A program made the translations under genes and the position numbers. A DNA stretch of 64,000 bases, taken from JAAYLU01 sp964458805. Lineage in GTDB: Bacteria > Synergistota > Synergistia > Synergistales > Aminobacteriaceae. The DNA is taken from positions 1 through 64,000 of the forward strand of contig CAYWKH010000001.1 in assembly GCA_964458805.1 (NCBI GenBank), written 5' to 3'. Shown piece by piece: positions 28,038 through 36,467 of the stretch (the stretch's first letter is position 1; the number at the start of each line of letters is the position of its first letter). The notes beneath the pieces were generated by a model that was not told the DNA's origin, made no database searches, and saw nothing but the letters and a program-made list of their open reading frames with translations.

Positions 28038-28646
28038 TTGCTGAGAATGCCAGGTCTGGCCGATCTGCTGTTGAGCGTGCCCGCGGTACTGTGGGCAATT
28101 ACATTCCACGAATTCTGCCACGGGTACATGGCGTACCTGCTTGGAGACCCCACGGCGAAGAGGGCCGGGAGGCTGTCGTTGAACCCGCTGCATCACCTGG
28201 ATCCGGTGGGGGCCCTGATGCTCCTGGTGTTCAGGTTCGGGTGGGCGAAGCCGGTGCCCGTGGACCCGCGCTACTTTAAAAAACCCCGCAGGGACATGCT
28301 GCTGGTCTCCATAGCCGGGGTGTCGGGCAACTTCCTCACAGCCTTCGTCTTCGGTGCGGCTGCGCGCTACTTTCCGGACCTTTTCCTGGCGAATCCAACG
28401 GTCAGGCAGTTCGTCCTGCTGATGATCCTCATCAACCTCGGGCTGGCCGTGTTCAACCTGATCCCGATCCCTCCCCTGGACGGGTCGAAGCTGCTGTACC
28501 CGCTGATCCCCCGAAGCATGCTCGCTCACTACTTCTGGCTGGAGAGGTACGGCTTCTTCGTGCTGATCATACTGATGGCCCTTGGAGTGGTGCAGGCCAT
28601 AATGGGGCCGATAGTGATGTTCTTCCTGAGACTAATGCTCTTCTAG
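28038..28646 (+). CDS. Site-2 protease family (M50) membrane metalloprotease
   Basis: A 202-residue polytopic protein of the compact M50B group. Zinc-binding HEFCH lies in the first transmembrane region (ITFHEFCHGYMAYLLGD) and the second motif NLIPIPPLDGSKLL in a later one, giving the third ligand Asp. The TTG at 28038 stands 10 bases after AAGGAG; the GTG at 28029 is only 1 base from it. Such short proteins probably cleave membrane-embedded substrates, but the substrate is unknown. It is followed closely by surE. Confidence 0.88.
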   Translation: MLRMPGLADLLLSVPAVLWAITFHEFCHGYMAYLLGDPTAKRAGRLSLNPLHHLDPVGALMLLVFRFGWAKPVPVDPRYFKKPRRDMLLVSIAGVSGNFLTAFVFGAAARYFPDLFLANPTVRQFVLLMILINLGLAVFNLIPIPPLDGSKLLYPLIPRSMLAHYFWLERYGFFVLIILMALGVVQAIMGPIVMFFLRLMLF

Positions 28647-28658
28647 GGGGGGCCAGGG

Positions 28659-29444
28659 ATGAAACTTCTGATCACCAACGACGACGGGGTCTACGCGCCG
28701 GGGATAATCGCCCTCGCCTCCTTCTTCGCGGGGCGAGGGGACGAGTGCGTCGTAGTGGCGCCGGACAGGGAGAGGAGCAGCGTCGGACACGCGATCACCC
28801 TTAACAGGCCACTTCGCCTGTGGGAGGTCCAGTCGGCCCACTACCCGGCCAACTGCCCGGCGTACGCATGCGACGGGACCCCCTCGGACAGCGTGCTCCT
28901 GGGCCTCGAGGAGATAATGCCCGAGCCCGACCTGGTGCTGTCGGGGATAAACAGCGGGCCCAATCTGGGGGACGACCTGACCTACTCCGGCACCGTCTCG
29001 GCCGCCATGGAGGGCTTGATACACGGGCACTCCTCCCTGGCCTTCTCGCTGGACATCAGGGAGGGCAAGGCCGGGCTGCATTACGCGACGGCGGCGATGG
29101 TCGCGGGACACATCGTGGACTACCTGGGCGACTCTCCCCTTCCTGAGGGGGTCCTTCTGAACGTGAACATCCCGAACCTCCCCGTTGCCGAGCTCGAAGG
29201 GCTGAGGGTCACGCGCAAGGGAGTGCGCCTGTACCGGGGCAAGGTCAACCGGATCAAGGACCCCGCAGGGCGCGAGTGCTGGTGGGTCTCAGGACGGGTC
29301 GAGGACAGGCTGGAGGAGGGCAGCGACGTGTGGGCCGTCGCCAACGGGCAGGTGTCGGTTACCCCGGTGCACATGGACATGACCCACTTCCCGTCGATCG
29401 ACCTGCTGGCGTCCGGGAGGCTGGAAAAAATAAACTTTAAGTAA
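28659..29444 (+). CDS. surE: 5'/3'-nucleotidase SurE
   Basis: A metal-dependent phosphatase acting on nucleoside 5'- and 3'-monophosphates. The 261 residues begin MKLLITNDDGVYAPGI with the metal-binding DD, followed by VVAPDRERSSVGHAITLNRP and LVLSGINSGPNLGDDLTYSGT, all family signatures. It has a good ATG and normal length. No terminator was found between it and the argG promoter 15 bases downstream. Confidence 0.97.
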   Translation: MKLLITNDDGVYAPGIIALASFFAGRGDECVVVAPDRERSSVGHAITLNRPLRLWEVQSAHYPANCPAYACDGTPSDSVLLGLEEIMPEPDLVLSGINSGPNLGDDLTYSGTVSAAMEGLIHGHSSLAFSLDIREGKAGLHYATAAMVAGHIVDYLGDSPLPEGVLLNVNIPNLPVAELEGLRVTRKGVRLYRGKVNRIKDPAGRECWWVSGRVEDRLEEGSDVWAVANGQVSVTPVHMDMTHFPSIDLLASGRLEKINFK

Positions 29445-29459
29445 CAGAAACTAAAACGC

Positions 29460-29487
29460 TTGACAAATGTTTCGTCCCGGGTATAAT
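29460..29487 (+). promoter_or_regulatory. Promoter of the argG T-box transcript
   Basis: TTGACA (29460-29465) and TATAAT (29482-29487), both perfect, are 16 bases apart. Transcription should begin near 29494. Confidence 0.85.
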
Positions 29488-29495
29488 ACCCATCA

Positions 29496-29728
29496 TCGTG
29501 ATATGCACGGCGATGACGGGGAGGAGTACTCCGCTGCACCGCGACAGAGAGGGGGGGACGAGGCTGAGATCCTCCCCGGCGGATGACGGAGGAATAGAGC
29601 CCCCGAGCCGGTCTCGAAGAAAGGCCCTGGCCAAGTAGAGACTGATGGAGCGGACGGTCTTGCCGTCAAATTGGGTGGTACCGCGGGTTTTTTAGAAACT
29701 CGTCCCTGCATCGGGGGCGGGTTTTTTT
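29496..29728 (+). promoter_or_regulatory. Arginine T-box leader of argG
   Basis: A tRNA-sensing riboswitch closely related to the one before thrS. It shows the specifier-loop AGTA (29525-29528), AGAGAG bulge near 29546, distal GCTGAGA loop near 29563 and specifier AGA (Arg) at 29596-29598. The AGA sits in GAAT-AGA-G, exactly where thrS has GAAG-ACC-G. The T-box itself, GGGTGGTACCGCGGG, is at 29673-29687, and its TGGT can pair with a tRNA ending ACCA or GCCA. A terminator hairpin overlaps its 3' side. Uncharged tRNA-Arg is therefore expected to switch on argininosuccinate synthesis. Confidence 0.93.
29696..29728 (+). terminator. T-box terminator upstream of argG
   Basis: AAACTCGTCCC (29696-29706) pairs over 11 bp with GGGGGCGGGTTT (29713-29724) around a short loop and is followed by a run of T. 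Confidence 0.88.
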
Positions 29729-29753
29729 GTTGACTAAAACGGGAGGGATCGGG

Positions 29754-30980
29754 ATGTCCAAGAACGGAAAGGTAGTGCTTGCATACAGCGGCGGGCTGGA
29801 TACTTCGGTGGCGGTGGTGTGGCTGAAGGAGCAGGGGTACGACGTTATCACAATGACCGCGGACGTGGGCCAGCAGGCGGTGGACTTGGAGGCCGCGAAG
29901 AGCAAGGCGCTCAAGACCGGCGCCGAGAAGGCCTACGTGCTGGACCTCAAGAAGCGTTTCGTGGAGCAGTTCGTGTGGCCGTCGCTGAAAGCGAACGGGA
30001 TGTACCAGGGTGTCTATCCGCTTAACTCGGCCCTGTCGCGCCCGCTTATCGCGGAGGTGCTGGTCGAGATAGCCAAGAAGGAGGGGGCGGTCGCGATCGC
30101 CCACGGGTGCACCGGCAAGGGGCAGGACCAGGTCAGGATCGAGGTCTGCTCCAACGCGCTTGAGCCGGATCTGGCAGTGCTTGCGCCGGTGCGCGACTGG
30201 CGCTTCTCCCGCGAGGCGGAGATGGAGTACGCCCAGGCTCACGGCATCCCCGTGCAGGCCACCCACGCCTCGCCGTACAGCATCGACGACAACATCTGGG
30301 GGCGGTCGATAGAGTGCGGAATACTCGAGGATCCGTGGAACGAGCCCCCCAACGATGCCTACGCTCTCACCTGCGAGCCCGAGGAGGCGCCCGATCACCC
30401 GGAGCACGTCGAGATCCAGTTCGAGAACGGAATCCCGGTTGCCCTCGACGGAGTCCACATGGACGGCCCCACCCTGGTAGCCAGGCTGAACGAACAGGCG
30501 GGAAGGCACGGGGTGGGCAGGATAGACATGGTGGAGGACAGGCTGGTCGGGTTCAAGAGCCGCGAAGTCTACGAGTGTCCAGCGGCGATCACCCTGATAA
30601 ACGCTCACCGCGCGCTCGAGACCCTTACCCTCGACAAGAAGACCCTGGCCGCTAAAAAGGAGCTGGAGGCGAAGTTCGGCGAGCTGACCTACGAGGGGTA
30701 CTGGTTCTCACCCCTCAAGGACGCGATCAACGCCTTCATAGACGAGACCCAGCAGTACGTCAACGGCACGGTCAAGGTCCGGCTGTACAAGGGGATGGCG
30801 GTCGTAAGGGGCATGAAGTCGCCCAAGTCGGTCTACAGCGAGACTCTGGCGACCTACTCGGACAAGGACGGCTTCGATCACACCGCCGCCGTGGGCTTCA
30901 TCAAGATCTGGGGGCTTCCGATAAAGACCTGGCGGCAGGTCCACGAGACGAAAGAGGCTGTGCGGATAGTCGCTAGATGA
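29754..30980 (+). CDS. argG: Argininosuccinate synthase
   Basis: Joins citrulline and aspartate at the expense of ATP in arginine synthesis. The 408 residues have the PP-motif VVLAYSGGLDTSVAVVWLKE, HGCTGKGQDQVRIE, the citrulline site near APVRDW and TPYSIDDNIWGRSIECG-like residues (SPYSIDDNIWGRS). The ATG at 29754 follows SD GGGAGGG; an in-frame TTG at 29727 lies in the terminator tail. Regulated by the arginine T-box. No argH, argF or argB is adjacent. Confidence 0.98.
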   Translation: MSKNGKVVLAYSGGLDTSVAVVWLKEQGYDVITMTADVGQQAVDLEAAKSKALKTGAEKAYVLDLKKRFVEQFVWPSLKANGMYQGVYPLNSALSRPLIAEVLVEIAKKEGAVAIAHGCTGKGQDQVRIEVCSNALEPDLAVLAPVRDWRFSREAEMEYAQAHGIPVQATHASPYSIDDNIWGRSIECGILEDPWNEPPNDAYALTCEPEEAPDHPEHVEIQFENGIPVALDGVHMDGPTLVARLNEQAGRHGVGRIDMVEDRLVGFKSREVYECPAAITLINAHRALETLTLDKKTLAAKKELEAKFGELTYEGYWFSPLKDAINAFIDETQQYVNGTVKVRLYKGMAVVRGMKSPKSVYSETLATYSDKDGFDHTAAVGFIKIWGLPIKTWRQVHETKEAVRIVAR

Positions 30981-30985
30981 CCGAA

Positions 30986-31020
30986 AAAGAAGGGGAGGGC
31001 TCGAGCCCTCCCCTTCTTCA
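30986..31020. terminator. Bidirectional terminator between argG and purH
   Basis: A perfect 14-bp inverted repeat (30989-31016) with A residues on the left and TTCTTC-type sequence on the right lies between the converging genes. It can stop both. Confidence 0.88.
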
Positions 31021-32550
31021 GTGACGAAACGTGCGCCAGTCGCTGATGAACATGGACAGTCCGCGCTTCTCCGCCGCCGTGAAGACCTCCTCGTCCCTCA
31101 CGGAGCCCCCTGGCTGGATGATGGCGGTTATCCCCGCATCGGCGGCCAGCTCGATCGCATCCGGGAGGTGGAAGAAGGCGTCCGAGCCCAGCACGGCATC
31201 CCTGGACCTGTCGCCCGCCAGCCTCAGCGCGAAGTCCACCGCGTGAAGCCTGCTGCAGAATCCGCCGCCGATTCCCACGGAGGCGCCATTCTTCACCACT
31301 GCGACCGCGTTGCTCTTCGACAGGGCGGCAGCCCTCCACGCCAGCATGAGATCCTTCTCCAGGTCGGGGCGCGGCCTGCCTATCCACGCACTCTCCCTGC
31401 GGATGTCCGGAAGAGGGGGGAGCGCGTCCTCCTGCACCAGGAAGCCGCTCCAAGTGCCGGTGACCTGGTCCAGGAGCACCCTGCCCCCCTTCCACCTGAG
31501 CACGCGGAGGGCGGGTTTTTTCTCCGAGACCAGTGCAAGGGCCGCCTCGTCGTATCCGGGTGCGATCAGCACGTCGACGAACCTGTCGGTGAGGATGCGG
31601 ACCGTCTCCATGTCCACCCTTCTCGAGATGCCGACCACCCCGCCGTAAGCGGAGACAGGGTCGCAGTCGTACGCTCGCCCGTAAGCCTCCAGGGGGGTCT
31701 TCCCGATAGCCATGCCGCACGGGGATGCATGCTGCACCACCAGGGCCCCGCAGTTCCCCTGGAGCATCGCGCATCCGCGCATGGCGCAGTCGACGTCGAG
31801 TATGTTGTTGTACGAGAGCGGCCTGCCTGAGAGCTGCTCCCAGGGTATCTCGGCCATCGGCGGGATGTAGAGGGCCGCCTCCTGGTGAGGGTTTTCACCG
31901 TAACGCAGGAGGAGGTGCCGCCTCAGCCCGAGCGGTATGATCGGCGGGAGGTCCGGGTCGGAGAGGCCGATGGCCTCTCTCAGCCCGAATGCGACGTTTC
32001 CGTCGTATGAAGCCGTCGCGGAGAAGGCCTTTATAGCCAAGTGTTCCCTGGTCGGCAATGAGACATCTCCCTCCGCCCTTAGTTCCTCCGTTACCATCCG
32101 GTAGTCGCCGGGCTCCGTGACGACCACCACGTGTCGGTAGTTCTTCGCCCCAGCCCTCAACATGGACGCCCCGCCTATGTCGATCTGCTCAATGAGTTCG
32201 TCCAGGGGGGGCCTCTCCCTGGCGGCCTGCTCGAAGGGGAGAAGGTTGCACACGATCATGTCCACCAGTGGTATAGAGAACTCGTCGATCTCTCTCATGT
32301 CCGCGGGATTCTCTCTTCGGGCCAGGATCCCGCCGAAGATCGCCGGGTGAAGGGTCTTCACGCGTCCGCCCATGAGGTTTGGGTACCCCATGATCTCGGC
32401 CGTCTCCTCGGCCTCTATGCCCTCTCCCCTGAGAAGACGAAACGTGCCGGAGCTGGCGTATAGCGTCCAGCCCAGCTCAACCAGCGACCTTGCGAACTCG
32501 GCGATCCCGGTCTTGTCGTAGACGGAGAGGAGTGCACGCCGCATCTTCAC
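31018..32550 (-). CDS. purH: Bifunctional AICAR formyltransferase / IMP cyclohydrolase
   Basis: Catalyses the last two steps of IMP synthesis. The N-terminal MGS-like domain (RALLSVYDKTGIAEFARSL, then GGRVKTLHPAIFGGIL) is the cyclohydrolase. The C-terminal domain, with SYNNILDVDCAM and VVQHASPCGMAIG, is the transformylase. The GTG at 32550 has AAGGAG 10 bases upstream and gives 510 residues; ATG at 32544 is the next choice. An in-frame ATG at 32613 is too far upstream. The promoter region is divergent from mobA and holds a palindrome. The purR-like regulator at 42 kb could act on it. Confidence 0.95.
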   Translation of the reverse strand: MKMRRALLSVYDKTGIAEFARSLVELGWTLYASSGTFRLLRGEGIEAEETAEIMGYPNLMGGRVKTLHPAIFGGILARRENPADMREIDEFSIPLVDMIVCNLLPFEQAARERPPLDELIEQIDIGGASMLRAGAKNYRHVVVVTEPGDYRMVTEELRAEGDVSLPTREHLAIKAFSATASYDGNVAFGLREAIGLSDPDLPPIIPLGLRRHLLLRYGENPHQEAALYIPPMAEIPWEQLSGRPLSYNNILDVDCAMRGCAMLQGNCGALVVQHASPCGMAIGKTPLEAYGRAYDCDPVSAYGGVVGISRRVDMETVRILTDRFVDVLIAPGYDEAALALVSEKKPALRVLRWKGGRVLLDQVTGTWSGFLVQEDALPPLPDIRRESAWIGRPRPDLEKDLMLAWRAAALSKSNAVAVVKNGASVGIGGGFCSRLHAVDFALRLAGDRSRDAVLGSDAFFHLPDAIELAADAGITAIIQPGGSVRDEEVFTAAEKRGLSMFISDWRTFRH

Positions 32551-32653
32551 CGACTGCCATCTCCTTTTTTTTATGATTGAATTCAGGCTACACCGTGCAA
32601 GGCACTGTAGCATGTGTAAAGTCCTTTAGCAAGAGCAGAATTATACCGTTTGG

Positions 32654-32671
32654 TTACTAGAAATCTAGTAA
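32654..32671. promoter_or_regulatory. Palindromic operator candidate between purH and mobA
   Basis: TTACTAGA and TCTAGTAA are perfect inverted repeats separated by AA. The site covers the likely -10 (TAGTAA) of a minus-strand purH promoter and lies 17 bases before the -35 of the plus-strand mobA promoter, so a bound repressor could influence both directions. The regulator is unknown. Confidence 0.55.
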
Positions 32672-32682
32672 TATTAGGTCAA
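32654..32682 (-). promoter_or_regulatory. Candidate promoter of purH
   Basis: On the minus strand TTGACC (32682-32677) and TAGTAA (32659-32654) are 17 bases apart. A second candidate, TTGCTA (32632-32627) with TACAGT (32609-32604), also has a 17-base spacer and lies nearer the gene. Confidence 0.45.
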
Positions 32683-32687
32683 AAGCG

Positions 32688-32716
32688 TTGACCATTCCCG
32701 CTGTTTCGGATATTTT
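32688..32716 (+). promoter_or_regulatory. Promoter of mobA-lepA-hemW
   Basis: TTGACC (32688-32693) and TATTTT (32711-32716) are 17 bases apart, 50 bases upstream of the mobA start. Confidence 0.6.
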
Positions 32717-32765
32717 AAGGCATCGGGCTAAGCCCGCAGCCTGGATCCCCCTGAGAGGTGTTATC

Positions 32766-33443
32766 ATGGGCAAAGTGAACGAGCGTTCGCGGAACGCCGT
32801 CCTGGTGCTCGCCGGCGGACGCGGCAGGCGCATGGGGGGAGAGAAACTGACCCTCGCGCTGGACTCGGAGCTCATCCTGGCCAGGGTGCTGCGCAGGGTC
32901 AGCGGTTTCGCAGGCGAGATACTTCTTTCAGTGGCCCCGGACCAGGTTCGATATGTTTCCGGCGTCCTGTCGGGTATAATCTCGCAGTACGGAATACGCA
33001 CAGTAGTGGACGCGGCCCAGCCCCTCCTCCAGCCGACGTCGCGGCCTGACGGGGACGAACCTCGAAGCGGACCCCTCGTCGGTATCGTCTCGGGCCTCGA
33101 GGCGGCCTCGACTGCCTGGGTGTTCGTGTGCGCGTGCGACATGCCCTTCGTCTCCGAGGCAGTGGTACGGGCGCTATGGAAGGGGGGGGACAAGCGGGCG
33201 TCCGCCATCGTTCCCTTTGTCGACGGTTATTACGAGCCACTTCACGCCTTCTACAACAAAAGCTGCCTGCCGGAGGCCCGGAGCCTGCTGGCCGCCGGGC
33301 GCAGGAAGACTGCGGCCCTGTTCGAGGCGGTCCGCACGTCGCTGGTGGATGAATCGCACTTCTCTCACCTGCCCGGGTTCCGCAGGTCATTTGAGAATAT
33401 AAACAGCAAGTCCGATCTGGAGAGAATGGCGGAGTCCCTGTAG
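32766..33443 (+). CDS. mobA: Molybdenum cofactor guanylyltransferase-like protein (MobA family)
   Basis: The 225 residues show the nucleotidyltransferase signature AVLVLAGGRGRRMGGEKL (LAGGxGxRMGxxK), and CACDMPFVSEAVVRAL, where the Asp binds the metal. MobA attaches GMP to molybdopterin to make the bis-MGD cofactor of enzymes such as formate dehydrogenase. Related cytidylyl- or sugar-transferases share the fold, so specificity is inferred. SD sequence GAGAGGTG is 6 bases before the ATG at 32766. It lies upstream of lepA. Confidence 0.82.
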   Translation: MGKVNERSRNAVLVLAGGRGRRMGGEKLTLALDSELILARVLRRVSGFAGEILLSVAPDQVRYVSGVLSGIISQYGIRTVVDAAQPLLQPTSRPDGDEPRSGPLVGIVSGLEAASTAWVFVCACDMPFVSEAVVRALWKGGDKRASAIVPFVDGYYEPLHAFYNKSCLPEARSLLAAGRRKTAALFEAVRTSLVDESHFSHLPGFRRSFENINSKSDLERMAESL

Positions 33444-33491
33444 GAGAGGCCTCAGCCGCGCGGACAGGGCCTGCTTCCAAGGAGATGTTTC

Positions 33492-35300
33492 ATGAGACAG
33501 GAAAATATTCGTAACTTTTGTATAATAGCACATATCGACCATGGAAAGTCGACCCTGGCCGACAGGCTGCTCGAGGAGACCCAGACGATAGAATCCCGGG
33601 ATATGAAGCTTCAGATACTGGACTCGCTCGACCTTGAAAGGGAGCGCGGCATCACGATCAAACTCGTGCCGGTGCGGATGACTTACAGGGCGGTAGACGG
33701 CGGGGAGTATGTGCTCAACCTCATAGACACGCCGGGCCACGTCGACTTCGGCTACGAGGTGTCTCGCTCCCTGGCGGCCTGCGAAGGGGCGCTGCTGGTG
33801 GTTGACTCGACCCAGGGGGTGGAGGCCCAGACTTTGGCCAACGCCTACATGGCGGTCGAACAGGGGCTGGAGATCCTGCCTGTGATAAACAAGATCGACC
33901 TGCCCTCCTCGCGACCGGACTATGTAATAAAGGAGATCGAGGAAGTGGTCGGACTCGACTGCTCGGAGGTCATCCTGGCCAGCGCCAAGGAGGGCAGGGG
34001 GATCGTCGAGATACTAGAGCGGATAGTCCGCGACGTGCCCCCTCCGGGCGGCGACCCCGAGGCGCCGCTGCAGGCCATGATATTCGACTCGAAATACGAC
34101 AACTACAAGGGCGTCATCTGCTACGTGAGAGTTGTGAACGGGGTCCTGAGGCCGGGACGAAACATCCGCTTCATGGCGACCGGCGGGGTCTTCCCGCTTG
34201 AGGAGGTCGGGGCCCTCCGGCCGAACTTCGAGCCGTGCGCCGAACTGACCGCGGGCGAGGTGGGCTACGTGGTGTCCAACATAAAGACGGTGGCCGAGGC
34301 CCACGTCGGCGACACCATCACGGACGACATTCGGCCGGCCTCGAGGCCGCTGCCCGGCTACAAGAAGGTTAAGCCGGTGGTCTTCTGCGGATTCTACCCG
34401 GTCGAGAGGGATGACTACCCCCAGCTCAGGGACGCGCTCGAGAAGCTGGTCCTCAACGATTCGGCGATTACGTTCGACCCTGAGACCTCCGTCGCGCTTG
34501 GGTTCGGATTCCGCTGCGGCTTCCTCGGGCTGCTTCACATGGATGTGTCGAAGGAGCGCCTCCGCAGGGAGTTCGACGTCGAACTGGTGGCCACCGCCCC
34601 CAACGTCATCTACGAACTCGTCACGAAGAGCGGGGAGATAATCGAGGCCCACCGTCCGTCGGACTTCCCCGAGATCGGCGAGATAGACGAGGTCAGGGAG
34701 CCGATGATAAAGCTCACCCTGTTCGTCCCGTCCGATTACGTAGGCAAGGTGATGAAGCTCTGCCAGGACAAGAGGGGCCTCTACGTCTCGATGGACTACC
34801 TGGCCCCCGACAGGGTGAGGTTGATCTACGAGATTCCGCTGGCGGAGTTCATCATAGACTTCCACGACAAGCTCAAGTCCCAGACCAGGGGCTTCGCATC
34901 GCTCGACTACGAGCACACGGGGCTTCGGGCGTCGAACCTGGTGCGGGTGGACGTCCTGATAAACGGCGAGGCCGCCGACGCTTTCTCCTTCATCTGCCAC
35001 AGGGACTCGGCCTACACGCGCGGCCAGGCAGTGGTGCGAAAGCTCAAGGAGCTGATCCCCAGCCAGCTGTTCGAGGTGCCCATCCAGGCCTCCATAGGCA
35101 AGAAAGTCATAGTGCGCCAGAACGTGAAGCCGCTGCGGAAGGATGTGCTGGCAAAGTGCTACGGCGGCGACATCACCAGGAAGCGCAAGCTCCTCGAGAA
35201 GCAGAAGGAGGGGAAGAGGAGGATGAAGCAGATCGGCCGGGTATCGATACCGCAGGAGGCCTTCCTGGCCTTCCTGAAGGTCGAGGAGGATGAGGAGTAG
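33492..35300 (+). CDS. lepA: Translation elongation factor 4 (LepA)
   Basis: A ribosome-associated GTPase that assists 30S biogenesis and can back-translocate ribosomes. The 602 residues have G1 AHIDHGKSTLADRLLE, switch I and G2 RERGITIK, G3 DTPGHVDFGYEVSRSL and G4 NKIDLP. The LepA-specific C-terminus includes SIGKKVIVRQNVKPLRKDV and CYGGDITRKRKLLEKQKEG. It overlaps hemW by 11 bases. Confidence 0.98.
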   Translation: MRQENIRNFCIIAHIDHGKSTLADRLLEETQTIESRDMKLQILDSLDLERERGITIKLVPVRMTYRAVDGGEYVLNLIDTPGHVDFGYEVSRSLAACEGALLVVDSTQGVEAQTLANAYMAVEQGLEILPVINKIDLPSSRPDYVIKEIEEVVGLDCSEVILASAKEGRGIVEILERIVRDVPPPGGDPEAPLQAMIFDSKYDNYKGVICYVRVVNGVLRPGRNIRFMATGGVFPLEEVGALRPNFEPCAELTAGEVGYVVSNIKTVAEAHVGDTITDDIRPASRPLPGYKKVKPVVFCGFYPVERDDYPQLRDALEKLVLNDSAITFDPETSVALGFGFRCGFLGLLHMDVSKERLRREFDVELVATAPNVIYELVTKSGEIIEAHRPSDFPEIGEIDEVREPMIKLTLFVPSDYVGKVMKLCQDKRGLYVSMDYLAPDRVRLIYEIPLAEFIIDFHDKLKSQTRGFASLDYEHTGLRASNLVRVDVLINGEAADAFSFICHRDSAYTRGQAVVRKLKELIPSQLFEVPIQASIGKKVIVRQNVKPLRKDVLAKCYGGDITRKRKLLEKQKEGKRRMKQIGRVSIPQEAFLAFLKVEEDEE

Positions 35301-36456
35301 CTCCGCCGAGGAGATAGCGGCGCGCATCCTGGGTGCCGAGGACCCGTTCTCGGTATATGTCCATCTGCCCTTCTGCGCGGCCAAGTGCCCCTACTGCTCG
35401 TTCTACAGCATGGTCCCGGCCGAGGGGGATGTCGAGGAATACTGCCGCCTGCTGGCGCGCGAGACGAGCCTTTACGGGAGGCTCCTCAAGGGGGGCGGGG
35501 CTAGGCCCGCGACCGTCTACTTCGGTGGCGGGACACCGACCCTTCTCGCGCCCGGCCAGTGGCGCTTCCTGCTCGGCCGCCTCCGCGACGAACTGCCCGC
35601 GGCCCCCGGCGCGGAGGTCAGCGTGGAGGCCAACCCCGACTCCCTGTCGGAGGAGCACCTGTCCGTCTGGAGCGACCTCGGTGTTACAAGGGTCAGCGTG
35701 GGGGTTCAGAGCCTGTGCGACGGGGAGCTCAGGCTGCTGGAGAGACTGCACGACGCCGTAAAGGCCAGGCGCGCGATCGCCATGTGCGTCGGAGCCGGCT
35801 TCTCGACGGCCGCCGACCTCATCTTCGGCCTGCCGGGGCAGACGCTAGGGTCTTTTGCAAACTCGGTGGACGGGGTGATCGACCTCGGCGCGGATCACCT
35901 GTCGCTGTACCAGCTCGCGCTCGACGAGGGGTGCAGGTGGTTCGGGTCCTCGGGGGTCGGCCCGGCCGACGGGTACCGCTTCTACAGGTGGGCCCAGTGG
36001 CGCCTTCCCAGGCGCGGGTTCGCCCAGTACGAGATAGCGAGCTTCTCCCTGGCGGGCAGGGAGTGCCGCCACAACATGGCCTACTGGACAGGGGGGTCGG
36101 TGCTGGCCCTCGGCGCGGGTGCTTGGGGGTATGCCGGGGGGGTGCGCTACCACAACGAACGGACCGTCGAAGGCTACCGCGCCGCCGTGGAGAGGCGGGG
36201 CGGCGCGGTAGAGGGGTCGGAGGAGCTGGACGATCGCGGACAGGCACGGGAGGCGGCGGTGCTGCTGTTGCGCACTTCCGCCGGTATCGGCTTCGACGAG
36301 TTCTCGGCCCGGCACGGGCGCGAGCAGCTGTCCGCGATACTGACGGCGCTTGAAGAGGGAGCTCCCACGGACTGCTTCAGGCGGACCGGCTCGGCGATAG
36401 CCCTGTCGCCGAAGGGCATGCGGGTGGCCAACGCGATCTGGAGGCTGATTATTTAA
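35290..36456 (+). CDS. hemW: Radical SAM family heme chaperone HemW
   Basis: HemW transfers heme to acceptor proteins and was long annotated as coproporphyrinogen dehydrogenase-like. The 388 residues have the [4Fe-4S]-SAM motif LPFCAAKCPYCSFYS (Cys29, Cys33, Cys36), FGGGTPTLLAPGQWRFLL, VSVEANPDSL and LIFGLPGQTLGSF. The absence of the HemN-type extended N-terminus supports HemW over a true oxidase. The ATG at 35290 lies inside the end of lepA. Confidence 0.94.
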   Translation: MRSSSAEEIAARILGAEDPFSVYVHLPFCAAKCPYCSFYSMVPAEGDVEEYCRLLARETSLYGRLLKGGGARPATVYFGGGTPTLLAPGQWRFLLGRLRDELPAAPGAEVSVEANPDSLSEEHLSVWSDLGVTRVSVGVQSLCDGELRLLERLHDAVKARRAIAMCVGAGFSTAADLIFGLPGQTLGSFANSVDGVIDLGADHLSLYQLALDEGCRWFGSSGVGPADGYRFYRWAQWRLPRRGFAQYEIASFSLAGRECRHNMAYWTGGSVLALGAGAWGYAGGVRYHNERTVEGYRAAVERRGGAVEGSEELDDRGQAREAAVLLLRTSAGIGFDEFSARHGREQLSAILTALEEGAPTDCFRRTGSAIALSPKGMRVANAIWRLII

Positions 36457-36467
36457 TTCCCCGCCCC

